Below are positions 37,301-45,117 of a stretch of 64,000 nucleotides of DNA, piece after piece. This DNA is from Dyella humicola. GTDB lineage: Bacteria > Pseudomonadota > Gammaproteobacteria > Xanthomonadales > Rhodanobacteraceae. Numbering within the stretch: position 1 is the stretch's first letter; every line of letters starts with the position of its first letter. The position numbers and the translations under genes are program-made. The notes under the pieces are model-generated. The model was not told the origin of the DNA. It did not search any database and saw only the letters and a list, made by a program, of their open reading frames with translations. Where the stretch lies: contig NZ_JAPDPC010000001.1 in the NCBI RefSeq assembly GCF_026283945.1, positions 1,364,001 to 1,428,000 of the forward strand, written 5' to 3'.

Positions 37301-37773
37301 GGCAGGGCAGCTATATCGTCGATGCGCTCACCGACATCGTCGAAGAGGCCGTCTACAAGGAGTTCGACGCGATCAGCGAGCGCGGTGGCGTGCTCGGTGC
37401 GATGGACACCATGTACCAGCGCGGCAAGATCCAGGAAGAGTCGATGTTCTATGAGCACAAGAAGCACGACGGCAGCCTGCCGCTGATCGGCGTGAATACG
37501 TTCCTGCCCAAGGACCATGGCGGCGAGATCGCCACCGAGATCGAACTGATCCGTTCGACGGAAGGCGAAAAGGGTCAGCAGATCGACAACGTGCTGGCTT
37601 TCGGCAAGGCGCGTAACGACATGGCCCCGCATAGCCTCAAGACCTTGCAGAACACCGCGCGTGACCGGAAGAACGTCTTCGAGCAGCTCATGGAAGCGGT
37701 GAAGTACAACTCACTTGGCCAGATCAGCCACGCGCTTTACGACGTGGGCGGCGAATATCGGCGGAATATGTAA
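34303..37773 (+). CDS. icmF: Fused isobutyryl-CoA mutase (IcmF)
   Basis: A 1156-residue B12 enzyme starting at ATG 34303, behind GGAG. Order of domains: N-terminal cobalamin-binding domain ([11 protein letters not shown], the DxH signature near residue 30), a MeaB-like G-protein chaperone (P-loop GTGGAGKSS near 214) and the large mutase domain from about 560. The substrate region ([17 protein letters not shown] and [15 protein letters not shown]) fits isobutyryl-CoA/butyryl-CoA mutases, not methylmalonyl-CoA mutase. It interconverts isobutyryl- and n-butyryl-CoA, linking valine catabolism to fatty acid metabolism. About 60 residues longer than typical IcmF. TAAAAT at 34262-34267 is a possible -10. 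Confidence 0.92.
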   Translation: MSSPAQHVPASAAQAETRPLRFVTAASLFDGHDAAINIMRRIIQSQGAEVIHLGHNRSVEDVVRAALQEDADAIALSSYQGGHVEYFKYMVDMLKEHGAAHIRVFGGGGGTITPEEIRELQAYGVERIYHPNDGMKLGLVEMIEDVMQRTRAAATQRAKLEQATTVVPLVDIDDEISIGHMLSAIEESELPEAELEHLRKQWKMAGKQTPVLGVTGTGGAGKSSVVDELLLRFLHAFPQMRIAVLAVDPTRRRSGGALLGDRIRMNSLRSHRVYMRSMATRRQHAATSAVLHDCIDFLKAQPYDLIIVETAGIGQSDSEIVDLVDFPTYVMTSDYGAASQLEKIDMLDFAELVVLNKFDKRGAEDALRDVRKQWKRNRTAFRLTDEQVPVFPTIASQFNDPGVTWMFSNLCRLLREKLSLPAEKWTPNLDTTLKEPRATVLIPGSRVRYLAEIAEQGRGINKEIEHEAEFASKAQHYYESLKDLGDDKLPRALARYESAVLHEEGADRTLLTLRQRYNEALKELSHEAIHLLHEWPARYKSVTDEVNEYKVRDKVIRVENYRISLSHQKVPKVSPPKTKDWGDLLRFLMRENLPGHYPYTGGVYPYRRTGEDPTRMFAGEGTPERTNRRFHYLSQGGAATRLSTAFDSVTLYGEDPAPRPDIYGKIGNSGVNIASLDDMKKLYSGFDLSAPTSSVSMTINGPAPIILAMFMNTAIDQNVEKYLKADPARWAAAEKHIAELYAHGQRPTYSGELPKGNEGLGLGLLGVTGNQLVDAETYARIKQETLQSVRGTVQADILKEDQAQNTCIFSTEFALRMMGDIQQYFVDHKVRNFYSVSISGYHIAEAGANPISQLAFTLSNGFTIVEYYLARGMNIDDFAPNLSFFFSNGMDPEYTVIGRVARRIWARAMRERYGASARSQMMKYHIQTSGRSLHAQEIQFNDIRTTLQALYALFDNCNSLHTNAYDEAITTPTEESVRRAVAIQMIINKELGLNFNENPWQGSYIVDALTDIVEEAVYKEFDAISERGGVLGAMDTMYQRGKIQEESMFYEHKKHDGSLPLIGVNTFLPKDHGGEIATEIELIRSTEGEKGQQIDNVLAFGKARNDMAPHSLKTLQNTARDRKNVFEQLMEAVKYNSLGQISHALYDVGGEYRRNM

Positions 37774-37787
37774 TTGCCGTCAGGCGG

Positions 37788-37825
37788 CATGAAACCCCTC
37801 TCCCCCATGGGGAAGGGGTTTCATG
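37788..37825. terminator. Long perfect hairpin after icmF
   Basis: CATGAAACCCCT (37788-37799) pairs perfectly with AGGGGTTTCATG (37814-37825), and the loop contains a further CCCC/GGGG pair. It lies 15 bp after icmF and before the convergent histidine kinase. There is no T-run; it may terminate both genes or be a repeated palindromic element. Confidence 0.5.
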
Positions 37826-37902
37826 GATGAAGCAAAAACCCGTCCCACTCAGAGGTACTGGGTGGGGCAGGGGAGTAAGCGGATAAGTGGGCCAGCAACG
37901 CC

Positions 37903-38883
37903 TCAAGCCGCCGTCCGCGACACTGGCAACGTCACCACAAAACAATTGCCCGTCTCCCGTGCCGATACGCAGCGGGCCGTCCCGCCGTGGTGCTCCGCGA
38001 TCTGTCGCACCAGCGACAAGCCCAAACCGACGCCCACGCTGTAGCTGCTGCCCGCTCGCCGATAGAACGGCTCGAACAGCCGTTCGTTGTCGGTGCCTTC
38101 GAGAAGCTCACCTGCATCGCGAACAGCGACGGTCACCGAGTCGTCGTCATGGACTATCTGCAAAGCGATGGGTGGCTTGCCGTGGCGTTGCGCGTTTTCC
38201 AGCAGGTTACGGACAAGCCGGCGCAGCAGGCGAGAGTCGCCTCGTACCGACACCGGGTCGCCAGAAAGTTGGACATCGTCAAAGCGCGCGCACTCTTCGG
38301 CGGCCAGCGCAAGCACGTCGATGTCTTCGGTGGCCCGGATATCGGCAATCGCATCGAGGCGACTCGCCAGCAAGATCTCATCAATAAGCACGTCGAGCTC
38401 GTTGATATCTTGATCCAGCCCGATTCGCCGTTGCGGATCGATGGTTTCCTTCATCAGCTCGGCGGCCATACGGATGCGCGCCAGTGGCGTGCGCAATTCG
38501 TGCGACGCGTTGGCGAGCAGGGTCTTGTGCGCACCCACCAGCTTTTCGATGCGTTCGCTGGCCTGATTGAAGCTGAGCGCGAGCCTGGCCACCTCATCCT
38601 CGCCTTCCACCGCTACGCGGACCGATAAATCACCCGCTCCAAGCGCTTCGACCCCGTGCTGCAGTCGTTCCAGTCGGCGCGACAGGCGCCGCACGATCGG
38701 ATAGGCGCCAGCGCCTATGGCGAGCGCGAGGATGAGGAAGACCAGCATGACCGCGAGCATCGAATGGCCTGCCGGCATGCGCATGCCTGCGGCGATACTG
38801 AGGTGCCATGCCGCGCCCGCGATCAGCGCGAAGGCCACCAGGCTGCCGAGGAGGGCGAGATAGAAGCGGAGATACAGGCGCAC
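37903..38883 (-). CDS. Sensor histidine kinase
   Basis: A 326-residue kinase from the GTG at 38883, just after the regulator stop. Two transmembrane helices are separated by only about a dozen residues, so there is almost no periplasmic sensor. HAMP follows, then the H-box (NASHELRTPLARIRM), the N-box (RNLLENAQRHGKPP) and a G-box (VGVGLGLSLVRQI). The D-box reads VRDAGELLEG, without the usual second Gly. It should phosphorylate the adjacent OmpR-type regulator; stress at the envelope is a likely signal given the Spy-like gene. Confidence 0.88.
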   Translation of the reverse strand: MRLYLRFYLALLGSLVAFALIAGAAWHLSIAAGMRMPAGHSMLAVMLVFLILALAIGAGAYPIVRRLSRRLERLQHGVEALGAGDLSVRVAVEGEDEVARLALSFNQASERIEKLVGAHKTLLANASHELRTPLARIRMAAELMKETIDPQRRIGLDQDINELDVLIDEILLASRLDAIADIRATEDIDVLALAAEECARFDDVQLSGDPVSVRGDSRLLRRLVRNLLENAQRHGKPPIALQIVHDDDSVTVAVRDAGELLEGTDNERLFEPFYRRAGSSYSVGVGLGLSLVRQIAEHHGGTARCVSARETGNCFVVTLPVSRTAA

Positions 38884-38887
38884 GCCG

Positions 38888-39574
38888 TCAGTCCTGCGCC
38901 CGGGCAAACACATAACCCGCGCCGCGCACGGTGATGATGCGTCGAGGGCGCTTGGGGTCGTCCTCGATCAGCGCGCGAATGCGCGAGATATGCACGTCGA
39001 TGGAGCGGTCGAACGCTTCCATATGCTCGCCCTTCAGCAGGTCCATCAAGCTGTCGCGCGACAGCACGCGGCCACTGTGCGTGGCCAGCGCCACCAGCAA
39101 TGCGAACTGATACGAAGTAAGGCTGCGCAGCTCGCCGTCCACATAGAGTGCGCGCGCGTCGCGGTCGATTTCCAGGCGCCCGAAGCGCAGCAGCTGCTCC
39201 GGTGCAGCGCCGCCGCGCCGCCGCATGATCGAGCGGAGGCGCGCCAGCAGCTCGCGCGGTTCAAACGGTTTGGGAAGGTAATCGTCGGCGCCCAGTTCCA
39301 GTCCCAGGATGCGGTCCATGGGCTCGCCGCGCGCCGTAAGCATCAAGACCGGCAGGTCGGAACGGCTGCGCACACGGCGGCACACGTCGAGCCCGTCCAT
39401 ATCGGGCAGCATCAGGTCAAGCACCATGGCCTGAAAGTGTGCCGTGGCCAGGCGCTGCAGCGCATCGGCTCCCGAGGCCGCTGCAGTCACATGAAAGCCC
39501 GCCTGGCCCAGGTAATCCTGGAGCATCTCCGCCAGACGGGCGTCGTCTTCCACCAGTAGCAGGTGCTCAGCCAT
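38888..39574 (-). CDS. OmpR-family response regulator
   Basis: A 228-residue regulator. The receiver domain has the acidic pair (LLVEDDARLA), phospho-Asp in VLDLMLPDMDG near residue 52 and Lys in LPKPFEPREL. The winged helix at the C-terminus includes SLTSYQFALLVALA and ends VRGAGYVFA. It lies between the Spy-like gene and the kinase in one operon, an arrangement like CpxPRA. Its regulon is not visible here, apart from likely self-control. Confidence 0.92.
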   Translation of the reverse strand: MAEHLLLVEDDARLAEMLQDYLGQAGFHVTAAASGADALQRLATAHFQAMVLDLMLPDMDGLDVCRRVRSRSDLPVLMLTARGEPMDRILGLELGADDYLPKPFEPRELLARLRSIMRRRGGAAPEQLLRFGRLEIDRDARALYVDGELRSLTSYQFALLVALATHSGRVLSRDSLMDLLKGEHMEAFDRSIDVHISRIRALIEDDPKRPRRIITVRGAGYVFARAQD

Positions 39575-39627
39575 ATGGCCTGGCACTGTAGGTGCTCCGG
39601 GGCGCAAACGCGAGATCGGTCACCGGC

Positions 39628-40137
39628 TCAATGCTCGGCGTGATGCTGGGCCATCGCATCCCTCGCTTGCTTGCGCTGCGCGGGCGTCAGCGCATCCGCC
39701 ACGTCGGCAAGGTGGTCGACCAGTCGCTTGGAGGCAAGGTCCATTTCGTGCATCTTGGCGACGCGCAGTCGCTCCAGCGCAGTACGGTCAACGGTATTCG
39801 CCGTCAGCAGCGACATGATCTCACCATGCCCCGATTCGAGCTGCGCATGAAAGTCACCGAAGTCGGTGGCGGTCTGCTTCATCAAGGGGTCGAGCTTGGC
39901 TTTTTGTGCATCGGTGACGTTAAGCGTGCTGTACAGGTGCTGGCTCATCGCATCGGCCGAGTGGCCGGCCGCCATGCCGGCGTGGGAATGAGCGGGCGGG
40001 GGCGTGCCAGCAGGCGACGTCTGGCCCATGGCGCTGACGCCCATGGCAAGTGCGCCGGCCGCCAGCAGCGCCAGGGCCCATGATTTACGGGCAGCACCGT
40101 TGGAACGGCCGGCAGCTTGCGGAAGGTAAGTCTTCAT
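39628..40137 (-). CDS. Spy/CpxP-like periplasmic protein
   Basis: A 169-residue secreted protein from ATG 40137 with a signal sequence (SWALALLAAGALAMGVSAMG). The mature part begins with a Pro/His-rich linker and then a helical domain containing the LTxxQ-type motif LTPAQRKQAR near its end, as in Spy and CpxP. Such proteins are ATP-independent periplasmic chaperones or dampen a Cpx-type kinase. It is the first gene of the operon with the regulator and kinase, 53 bp apart. Confidence 0.82.
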   Translation of the reverse strand: MKTYLPQAAGRSNGAARKSWALALLAAGALAMGVSAMGQTSPAGTPPPAHSHAGMAAGHSADAMSQHLYSTLNVTDAQKAKLDPLMKQTATDFGDFHAQLESGHGEIMSLLTANTVDRTALERLRVAKMHEMDLASKRLVDHLADVADALTPAQRKQARDAMAQHHAEH

Positions 40138-40236
40138 GAGGGTTCTACTTTCGACGAAGCACATGCTTCAAGCCCAATGTGCTTCACCCTCGTAACTGGC
40201 GTTTTTCGGGAATGTAAAGTTTTATGAAGAGGTTAG

Positions 40237-40282
40237 CGAAAACGGGCGGAGCCCGCTTTGGCTAGAAGCGCGCTCCGCCCGT
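40237..40282 (-). terminator. Terminator after the RcnB-like gene
   Basis: ACGGGCGGAGC (40242-40252) and GCTCCGCCCGT (40272-40282) form an 11-bp perfect stem with a 19-nt loop. On the minus strand it is followed by TTTT. It lies about 70 bp after the stop at 40353. Confidence 0.65.
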
Positions 40283-40352
40283 CGATAGGTTCAGCCCTGG
40301 ATCGGAAACCCTGGTTGGCTAAATGGAAGCCTGGAAAGCCGCAAAACGCGAC

Positions 40353-40802
40353 TTAGTGGGTCAGTGCGATATCGATGATGACGCCAGTGGCGATCGCCGT
40401 CAGGATGAGTTGACCATCATCGCTACGCACCCAGCGATAGCCCGGATCGGGGCGGCGCACGTGATATCGCTCGTAATCGGTGACGTAATACTCATGCGAG
40501 TAATAGCGATCCGGCATCCGTTCGCCACGTCGATAGGCCTGCTTCTCCCAGCCGCGGTGTTCACCGTTGTCGTGGTGCCCTTCATCCCGATAGTCACGAT
40601 CATGGCCATGATCATCATGATCATGCCCGTGATCATCACGATCGTGGCCATGATCGTCGCGATCGTGGTCATGATCGCGGTGATCGCGATCATCATCGTG
40701 GTGTTGGTCATGGTAGCGACCATCGTCCTGGGGGGATGCATAGGTAGCCGCACTGCCGGCGAGCAGGGCGGCCGTCACGACGTAGATAAACAAGCGTTTC
40801 AT
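40353..40802 (-). CDS. RcnB-like periplasmic protein with His/Asp-rich repeats
   Basis: A 149-residue protein from ATG 40802, preceded by GGAGG. Signal peptide (MKRLFIYVVTAALLAGSAAT). Residues about 30-75 are tandem HDRDDHG-like units, nearly all His, Asp, Arg and Gly, a probable metal-binding tract. The C-terminus (PGYRWVRSDDGQLILTAIATGVIIDI) is the RcnB domain, which in E. coli affects nickel and cobalt balance in the periplasm. The tract is mirrored in the DNA by repeats of catgatcatgatcg type at 40600-40710. Confidence 0.85.
   Translation of the reverse strand: MKRLFIYVVTAALLAGSAATYASPQDDGRYHDQHHDDDRDHRDHDHDRDDHGHDRDDHGHDHDDHGHDRDYRDEGHHDNGEHRGWEKQAYRRGERMPDRYYSHEYYVTDYERYHVRRPDPGYRWVRSDDGQLILTAIATGVIIDIALTH
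40600..40715. repeat. In-frame tandem repeat tract of the RcnB-like gene
   Basis: Imperfect 9- to 21-bp units built from CATGATCATCATG- and CACGATCGTGG-like words encode the His/Asp repeats. Such tracts can expand or contract in multiples of three without breaking the gene. Confidence 0.65.
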
Positions 40803-40851
40803 CAATCCTCCAGAGTCAAAGTGACCAAGGCGGATGAATGCATCCGCCATC

Positions 40852-41067
40852 TCAAAATAAACACTGCCACCCTACAAGGTCGATGCGCGAAGCTCGAAGC
40901 CCATGTCCGGTCGGGTACCGCGAATGGGGCAACGATCGCACAACTGGCAACCCGCAACAGCACAAACTCGCGCTTGGCTCGTAAATAGTAATGGACCCGT
41001 TCAGCATGCGATTTCCGACCGGAGGTCGGGTTCGAGAAAACCGGATCAATTTTGCGATGGAGTGCAC
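40852..41067 (-). other. Intergenic open frame and hairpin of unclear status
   Basis: The 280-bp gap between the RcnB-like gene and the methyltransferase holds a minus-strand frame of 71 codons with a compositionally odd product (stretches SRTRPPVGNRMLNGS and PSASLCCCGLPVV). The hairpin CCGACC-GGA-GGTCGG is at 41018-41032. The frame has no good ribosome site. It may be a conserved intergenic element and not a protein gene. Confidence 0.25.
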
Positions 41068-41082
41068 AAAAGTGCGGAGGTC

Positions 41083-41925
41083 TCAGCGCCGCATCGCCAG
41101 GACTCCATCCAGCGCCAGCTGCGCCTTGAAGCCCGCTTTTTCCAGGCGCTTCGCCACCTCACGCGGGACATCGCGGTCGCTGGTGAGCTTGTTGGGGCTG
41201 CCGGTGTAGTGGAACAGGCGCCCGCCCCGGCGGAGCACGCGCGCCAGCTGGTCGTAGAACAGCTGTGAGTAGAGCTCGCCGGCGATGCCGAAGCGCGGCG
41301 GATCGTGCAGCAGGGCGTCCACTGAATGGTCGGCCACTTGCGTGATCGCCTGTGACACGTCGGCATGGGCGAGCCGCAGGCGGCCGCCATGGGCAGGCTC
41401 TTCCGGGTCCGGTGACCATGGGTTAAGCGTGCGAAGCCACAACACGTCAGGGTTCTTCTCGAACGACTGGATGCTGGCCACGCCAGCTTCCAGACAGCAG
41501 GCCGCGAAGTAGCCGAGGCCGCCACAGGTATCCAGCAGCACCTTGTCGCGCGGCTCGACCAAGGCCACTTTGCGGCGCGCGTCCTCAAACGGCGATTCCT
41601 TGGATGTGGGCAGCATCTTTATGCCGTCGATCTCGAAGGTGGGCGCGCCCCATTCGGTGGGCACCAGCTTGATCAGCGAGCCGGAAAAACGCGATACCGG
41701 CGCGAACTCGTCGCCGTCCCAGTAATAAATCGTGCGGTCTTTCAGCTTGTGCGGATACGGGTAGCGCTGGCCTTTCCACTCCCAGGTGTCCGTCTGCAGT
41801 GGCGCGCTGCCTTTTGTGCGGCCCAGGTCCAGCGAACCGAGCCATTCGTTCGCATCGGCTTCGCGTGCAGCCAGCAGCGTTTCGGCGATGGGGCGCGTGA
41901 GCAAGGGGCCGGAATAATGCGACAA
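41083..41925 (-). CDS. Class I SAM-dependent methyltransferase
   Basis: A 280-residue protein. The likely start is TTG 41925, nine bases after AGGAGA; no ATG lies nearby in frame. The Rossmann motifs are visible: VLLDTCGGLGYFAACCLEAGV (about residue 135), an acidic turn IQSFEKNPDV and DALLHDPPRFG near 205, like the DPPY/DPPR motif of nucleic-acid methyltransferases and spermidine-synthase relatives. The 100-residue N-terminal part is a separate small domain. Target unknown. Its upstream leader contains the folded element at 41981-42142. Confidence 0.78.
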   Translation of the reverse strand: MSHYSGPLLTRPIAETLLAAREADANEWLGSLDLGRTKGSAPLQTDTWEWKGQRYPYPHKLKDRTIYYWDGDEFAPVSRFSGSLIKLVPTEWGAPTFEIDGIKMLPTSKESPFEDARRKVALVEPRDKVLLDTCGGLGYFAACCLEAGVASIQSFEKNPDVLWLRTLNPWSPDPEEPAHGGRLRLAHADVSQAITQVADHSVDALLHDPPRFGIAGELYSQLFYDQLARVLRRGGRLFHYTGSPNKLTSDRDVPREVAKRLEKAGFKAQLALDGVLAMRR

Positions 41926-41980
41926 GACGGGTAATCTCCTGGAGTGAGCGTGCGCAGATGTTCGTGTTAGCGGGATCGGA

Positions 41981-42142
41981 GCTGGGTCCGCGGACGTTGC
42001 CCCGCGAATCTGCCGGCGCGAGTGGCGCGTGCTGGGTGGACGCGCACAGTCGAAGGATATCGGTGCGCCTGCAAGGGCGCAAAGACAAGCTTCGACTGGC
42101 AACGTCCCCGCCATCGAGGTGGCGGGTTTTGCTGGGTCCGCG
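41981..42142. other. Folded intergenic element flanked by 12-bp direct repeats (possible ncRNA or mobile repeat)
   Basis: GCTGGGTCCGCG occurs at 41981-41992 and again at 42131-42142. Between them are nested perfect pairings: GGACGTTGCC (41992-42001) with GGCAACGTCC (42098-42107); GCGCGT (42025-42030) with ACGCGC (42040-42045); CAGTCGAAG (42047-42055) with CTTCGACTG (42090-42098); and TGCGCC (42064-42069) with GGCGCA (42076-42081). A terminator-like stem with TTTT follows on the plus strand. This is a three-way junction, compatible with a structured RNA or a small palindromic mobile element. I recognise no known RNA family. Confidence 0.45.
42107..42130 (+). terminator. Terminator-like hairpin at the end of the folded element
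   Basis: CCCGCCA (42107-42113) pairs with TGGCGGG (42120-42126) across a 6-nt loop, followed by TTTT on the plus strand. No plus-strand protein gene precedes it, which suggests a plus-strand RNA ending here. It could equally slow minus-strand transcription after the ATP-grasp gene. Confidence 0.45.
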
Positions 42143-42150
42143 CGACGAAG

Positions 42151-43023
42151 TCAGGTCGCCAAGCGCTTGCGCAGGTTTTCCGCAAAGCGCTCGGCCGCCT
42201 CCTGGCGACCCTCGAAATGCAGGCAGGGTTCGATCATTTCCAGCTCCATCAGCAGGAAACGGCCCTGCGTGATTACGCCGTCCACGCGTGCATAGGCGGC
42301 ATCGGCATGGCCTATCGCGGCCGCTGCTGCCAGGACTCGTTTGGCGCTGGCGACAAGCGCTGCGTCGGGCTCGATCGCCTGGGTGGTGCCGCCGAATTCG
42401 CTTTGCACCCGGTAGTCGCCCGTTGCCGGCCGCTTGATCACCGCGTGGCTGAATTCGCCATCGAAGAAGAGCAGGGACCACTCGCCATCGCTCACGACTT
42501 CGGGCACGAAAGGTTGCACCAGGTAGTCGAACTCCGGCGGAAGCTGGGCGACGATCTGCTTGAACAGCGCGTCATCGCTGCTGCCGCGAGCGGTGTGTCT
42601 GGCGGTGCCACTGACGGTCGGCTTAACCACGACTTGCTGCGCTGGCATGGCAGCCAGCGTTTGCAGCAACTGGCTGGCCGGAACCATCTGCGTGGGAATG
42701 ATTTCGACCCCACGCGCGGCCAGCTCCAGCAGATAGCGCTTGTCGCTATTCCAGCGCAGCAGTGCCTTGTTGTTGATGGTCGGAACCGGCAGCTGATCCA
42801 GCCATTGCCTGAAGGCCGGGTAGTGCTTGAAGTAGTCCCATGTCGTGCGCATCAGCACCGCGTCGAACTGCGACCAGTTCACCTCGGGGTCGTTCCAGAC
42901 GCAGGCGATCGGTTCGATGCCGAGGCGTTGGAGCGAAGACGCGAGATGAGCGTCGTCGGGATGTATGTCCGGGATAATCACGGACGTGGCAATGGCGAGT
43001 CGATGGACGGGGGAAGCAGGCAT
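42151..43023 (-). CDS. ATP-grasp domain protein
   Basis: A 290-residue protein from ATG 43023, which has a perfect AGGAGG six bases upstream. ATP-grasp marks are VVVKPTVSGTARHT (phosphate loop, about residue 130), YLVQPFVPEVVSDGEWSLLF, and the metal site near the end (GRFLLMELEMIEPCLHF). It resembles glutathione-synthetase-like ligases that couple a carboxylate to an amine or thiol with ATP; the product is unknown. It is the only gene before the folded intergenic element on this strand. Confidence 0.8.
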   Translation of the reverse strand: MPASPVHRLAIATSVIIPDIHPDDAHLASSLQRLGIEPIACVWNDPEVNWSQFDAVLMRTTWDYFKHYPAFRQWLDQLPVPTINNKALLRWNSDKRYLLELAARGVEIIPTQMVPASQLLQTLAAMPAQQVVVKPTVSGTARHTARGSSDDALFKQIVAQLPPEFDYLVQPFVPEVVSDGEWSLLFFDGEFSHAVIKRPATGDYRVQSEFGGTTQAIEPDAALVASAKRVLAAAAAIGHADAAYARVDGVITQGRFLLMELEMIEPCLHFEGRQEAAERFAENLRKRLAT

Positions 43024-43340
43024 GGCGAAACCTCCTGTCATGGAGGGCGCCCTTATCAGAGATCCAAGCCGAGCGTGGCGGATTGACTCCGTCGCAGCAC
43101 CCCTCGGCATTGGCTGCGCGACGACCAGCGTGCGCGCAGTGGGAAGCATCAGAAAACAATGCATGGATAGTCTGTCCGAGCACGTGCTACCCGTCAATCT
43201 TGAACCACCCGTCCCATTGGCAGACGCAGCCGCGCGATGGCAAATGCGACCGATAGCCCGCCAGATATCGCCTTGGGTGTCATCCGGCGTGGCCCTCGGC
43301 TACGGTTGCTCGGAAGAGCTCAGGCTCGCATGTGGAGTCG
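43024..43340. other. 317-bp gap without a recognised gene
   Basis: Apart from the ribosome site of the ATP-grasp gene at its left end I see no conserved gene, strong hairpin or clear promoter. A plus-strand open frame crosses it but has no family resemblance and overlaps coding sequence on both sides. Confidence 0.5.
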
Positions 43341-44177
43341 TCATGCGAGTCCCGTCGCGCGCGTCAACAGGAGTAAGCCGGCGGCTACGACCAACGCTCC
43401 GATCACTCGCGCCACGCGCTCACCTTCGGGTGCGAGGCGTTCGGCGGTAATGGCGGCCGTCACCAGCGCCATCGCACGCCAGTCCATGACGCCGACAACC
43501 AGCAGGATGGCCGTCATGCCAGTACAGCAGACGAGGCAGTGCCGGCCCAGGCGCAGGCCGTGTCGCCATGCCGTGGCGGCGTCTGCCGGCAGCGGAGCGT
43601 CGCATGCCGGCGTCGTCCGGCAGTGGGCCAGGTGGTGCGCTTTCCACGCCGTGAACTGCAGCGCGCCGGCGATCAGGACAACGACGCTGGTCGCCACCGG
43701 TACGCCGCGCGCCAGTTCTGGCAACTGCATTGCGATGGCGGCCAATGCGACGCCCAGCGCAAAGGCGGCCAGGCCAAATACGCTCCATACGAGGAAGTAG
43801 CCCGTGCCCACCAGCGCGCTCAGCTGCCCCAGCTGCGTATGGCCCAGCCTGACCAGCGCCTGGCGGTAGTACCAAAGCGCGGGCACTAGGGATGGCAGCA
43901 TCATCGCCACCATCATCATGGTCCACATGCCGAGGAACGACGCCGCGACACCGATCCACGTCTGCCCGGGCATCCGCATCCACGCCATTGACATGGTCCA
44001 GCCGCCAGGCATGGGCATCTCGCCCATTGCCGACATGGATCGGCAGCGGACGATGGTCACCGTTGTGCTGGCGGCGAAGAGCAGGGCAGCTCCGCCGATG
44101 AAAGTGCGCTGGGATGCTCGCGCGCAAGCCATGCCGCGCGAGGCCTGCCGTTCCCTGATGGTGCCGACGGCGTTCAT
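43341..44177 (-). CDS. DUF2182 integral membrane protein
   Basis: A 278-residue inner-membrane protein with about six or seven hydrophobic helices and Met-rich stretches (WTMMMVAMMLPSLVPALW, MSMAWMRMPGQTW). The motif FTAWKAHHLAHCR and the later CLVCCTGMTA carry His and Cys that could bind metal, which fits the description of the family as predicted metal-binding membrane proteins. Function unknown. Overlaps the DUF899 gene stop by 4 bp, so the pair is co-translated. Confidence 0.82.
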   Translation of the reverse strand: MNAVGTIRERQASRGMACARASQRTFIGGAALLFAASTTVTIVRCRSMSAMGEMPMPGGWTMSMAWMRMPGQTWIGVAASFLGMWTMMMVAMMLPSLVPALWYYRQALVRLGHTQLGQLSALVGTGYFLVWSVFGLAAFALGVALAAIAMQLPELARGVPVATSVVVLIAGALQFTAWKAHHLAHCRTTPACDAPLPADAATAWRHGLRLGRHCLVCCTGMTAILLVVGVMDWRAMALVTAAITAERLAPEGERVARVIGALVVAAGLLLLTRATGLA

Positions 44178-44989
44178 GATGCGGCTCGATGCTCGCCGTA
44201 CTCGTCATGGCGGCGCCACCAGACACCTTGCTCGTTGCGTCCCAGCGGCGCGCGATCGAGCCACTGGTACATGCCCCACAGGCCATCCAGCCCGCGCGCA
44301 TAGGTGGAATACGTGTGGTAGACCACGCCATCCTGGAATACGAAGGCGCTCACGCCCGGCCGGTCGCGTGTATAGGTGGCCACGTCGGTTCCGGTCATGG
44401 CCGCCATCTGCGCGACGGGTCCCTCCTCACCGCGCAATTGCCACTCTTGTACGGACTTTCCTGCCAGCGGCGCCTGTGCCGGCGCTGCCGCTTCGCGACG
44501 GTAGTTGTATTCGATGCCGATCTTCTGCTGTTGCTCCTCGGTGAAGCCGACGTCGAAATCGAAGTTGAAGTCGCCACCGCGCGTGGACGCCCACGGAAAC
44601 TTCCAGCCCATCCGGCGCTTGTAGGCCTGCAGCTTGGCCAGCGACGCGCGCGACACGGCCGCCAGCGTGACGTCGTGGTTCGCCAGGTGCACGGCGAATC
44701 CGTCGAAGCCGTCGGCTATCGACGAGCAGGACGGGCATCCCGCGGTGTAGTCCGGTCCGAACATGAAGTGATAGACGAGCAGCTGCGAGCGTCCCTGGAA
44801 CAGATCCGCCAGTGAGGCGATCCCTTTATCGGTATCGAAGCGGTACGCCTTGTCGACCTTGACCCAGGGCAGCTCCTGACGCTGCCGCGCCAGCGCGTCG
44901 CTGTGCCGCGTCAGCGCCTTCTCCGCATCGAGCAGCTCGAGTCGTGCCGCCAGCCATTCTTCACGTGTCCCCGTCTTGTGCATGGTCAT
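44174..44989 (-). CDS. DUF899 thioredoxin-like protein
   Basis: A 271-residue protein from ATG 44989, preceded by GGAGG. The family has a thioredoxin-like fold; here the conserved middle reads LLVYHFMFGPDYTAGCPSCSS, with a CPSC pair near residue 90 in the position of a thioredoxin active site. The latter part (RGGDFNFDFDVGFTEEQ, GVSAFVFQDGVVYHTYSTYARG) is typical of DUF899. Redox function is inferred. Operon with DUF2182 and divergent from a regulator. Confidence 0.85.
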   Translation of the reverse strand: MTMHKTGTREEWLAARLELLDAEKALTRHSDALARQRQELPWVKVDKAYRFDTDKGIASLADLFQGRSQLLVYHFMFGPDYTAGCPSCSSIADGFDGFAVHLANHDVTLAAVSRASLAKLQAYKRRMGWKFPWASTRGGDFNFDFDVGFTEEQQQKIGIEYNYRREAAAPAQAPLAGKSVQEWQLRGEEGPVAQMAAMTGTDVATYTRDRPGVSAFVFQDGVVYHTYSTYARGLDGLWGMYQWLDRAPLGRNEQGVWWRRHDEYGEHRAAS

Positions 44990-45117
44990 CGTCGTGCCCT
45001 CCGTTAGGTGTGCTTCGTCGTACGCAAGCATGTCGATACGACGTGCTGTTGGGTGCTCGTGAGGTAGATTAGGCGCGGGTATCGACGGGTGGGAGTGACA
45101 AGTGTGGCGGGATTCCG

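Noticed and set aside
40400-40753. Met/Ile/Thr-rich frame on the minus strand overlapping the RcnB-like gene
   Set aside because: It is the same repeat tract read in another frame and has no start signal.
41005-41045. tRNA-like T-arm (GGTTCGAG)
   Set aside because: No acceptor stem, anticodon arm or CCA; only a small hairpin beside a chance GTTCGA.
41980-42142. Known RNA such as 6S RNA, SRP RNA or SAH riboswitch
   Set aside because: None of the conserved cores of these RNAs could be recognised in either strand.
42965-43450. Plus-strand frame of 161 codons in the gap before DUF2182
   Set aside because: Overlaps coding sequence on both sides, no ribosome site and no family resemblance.
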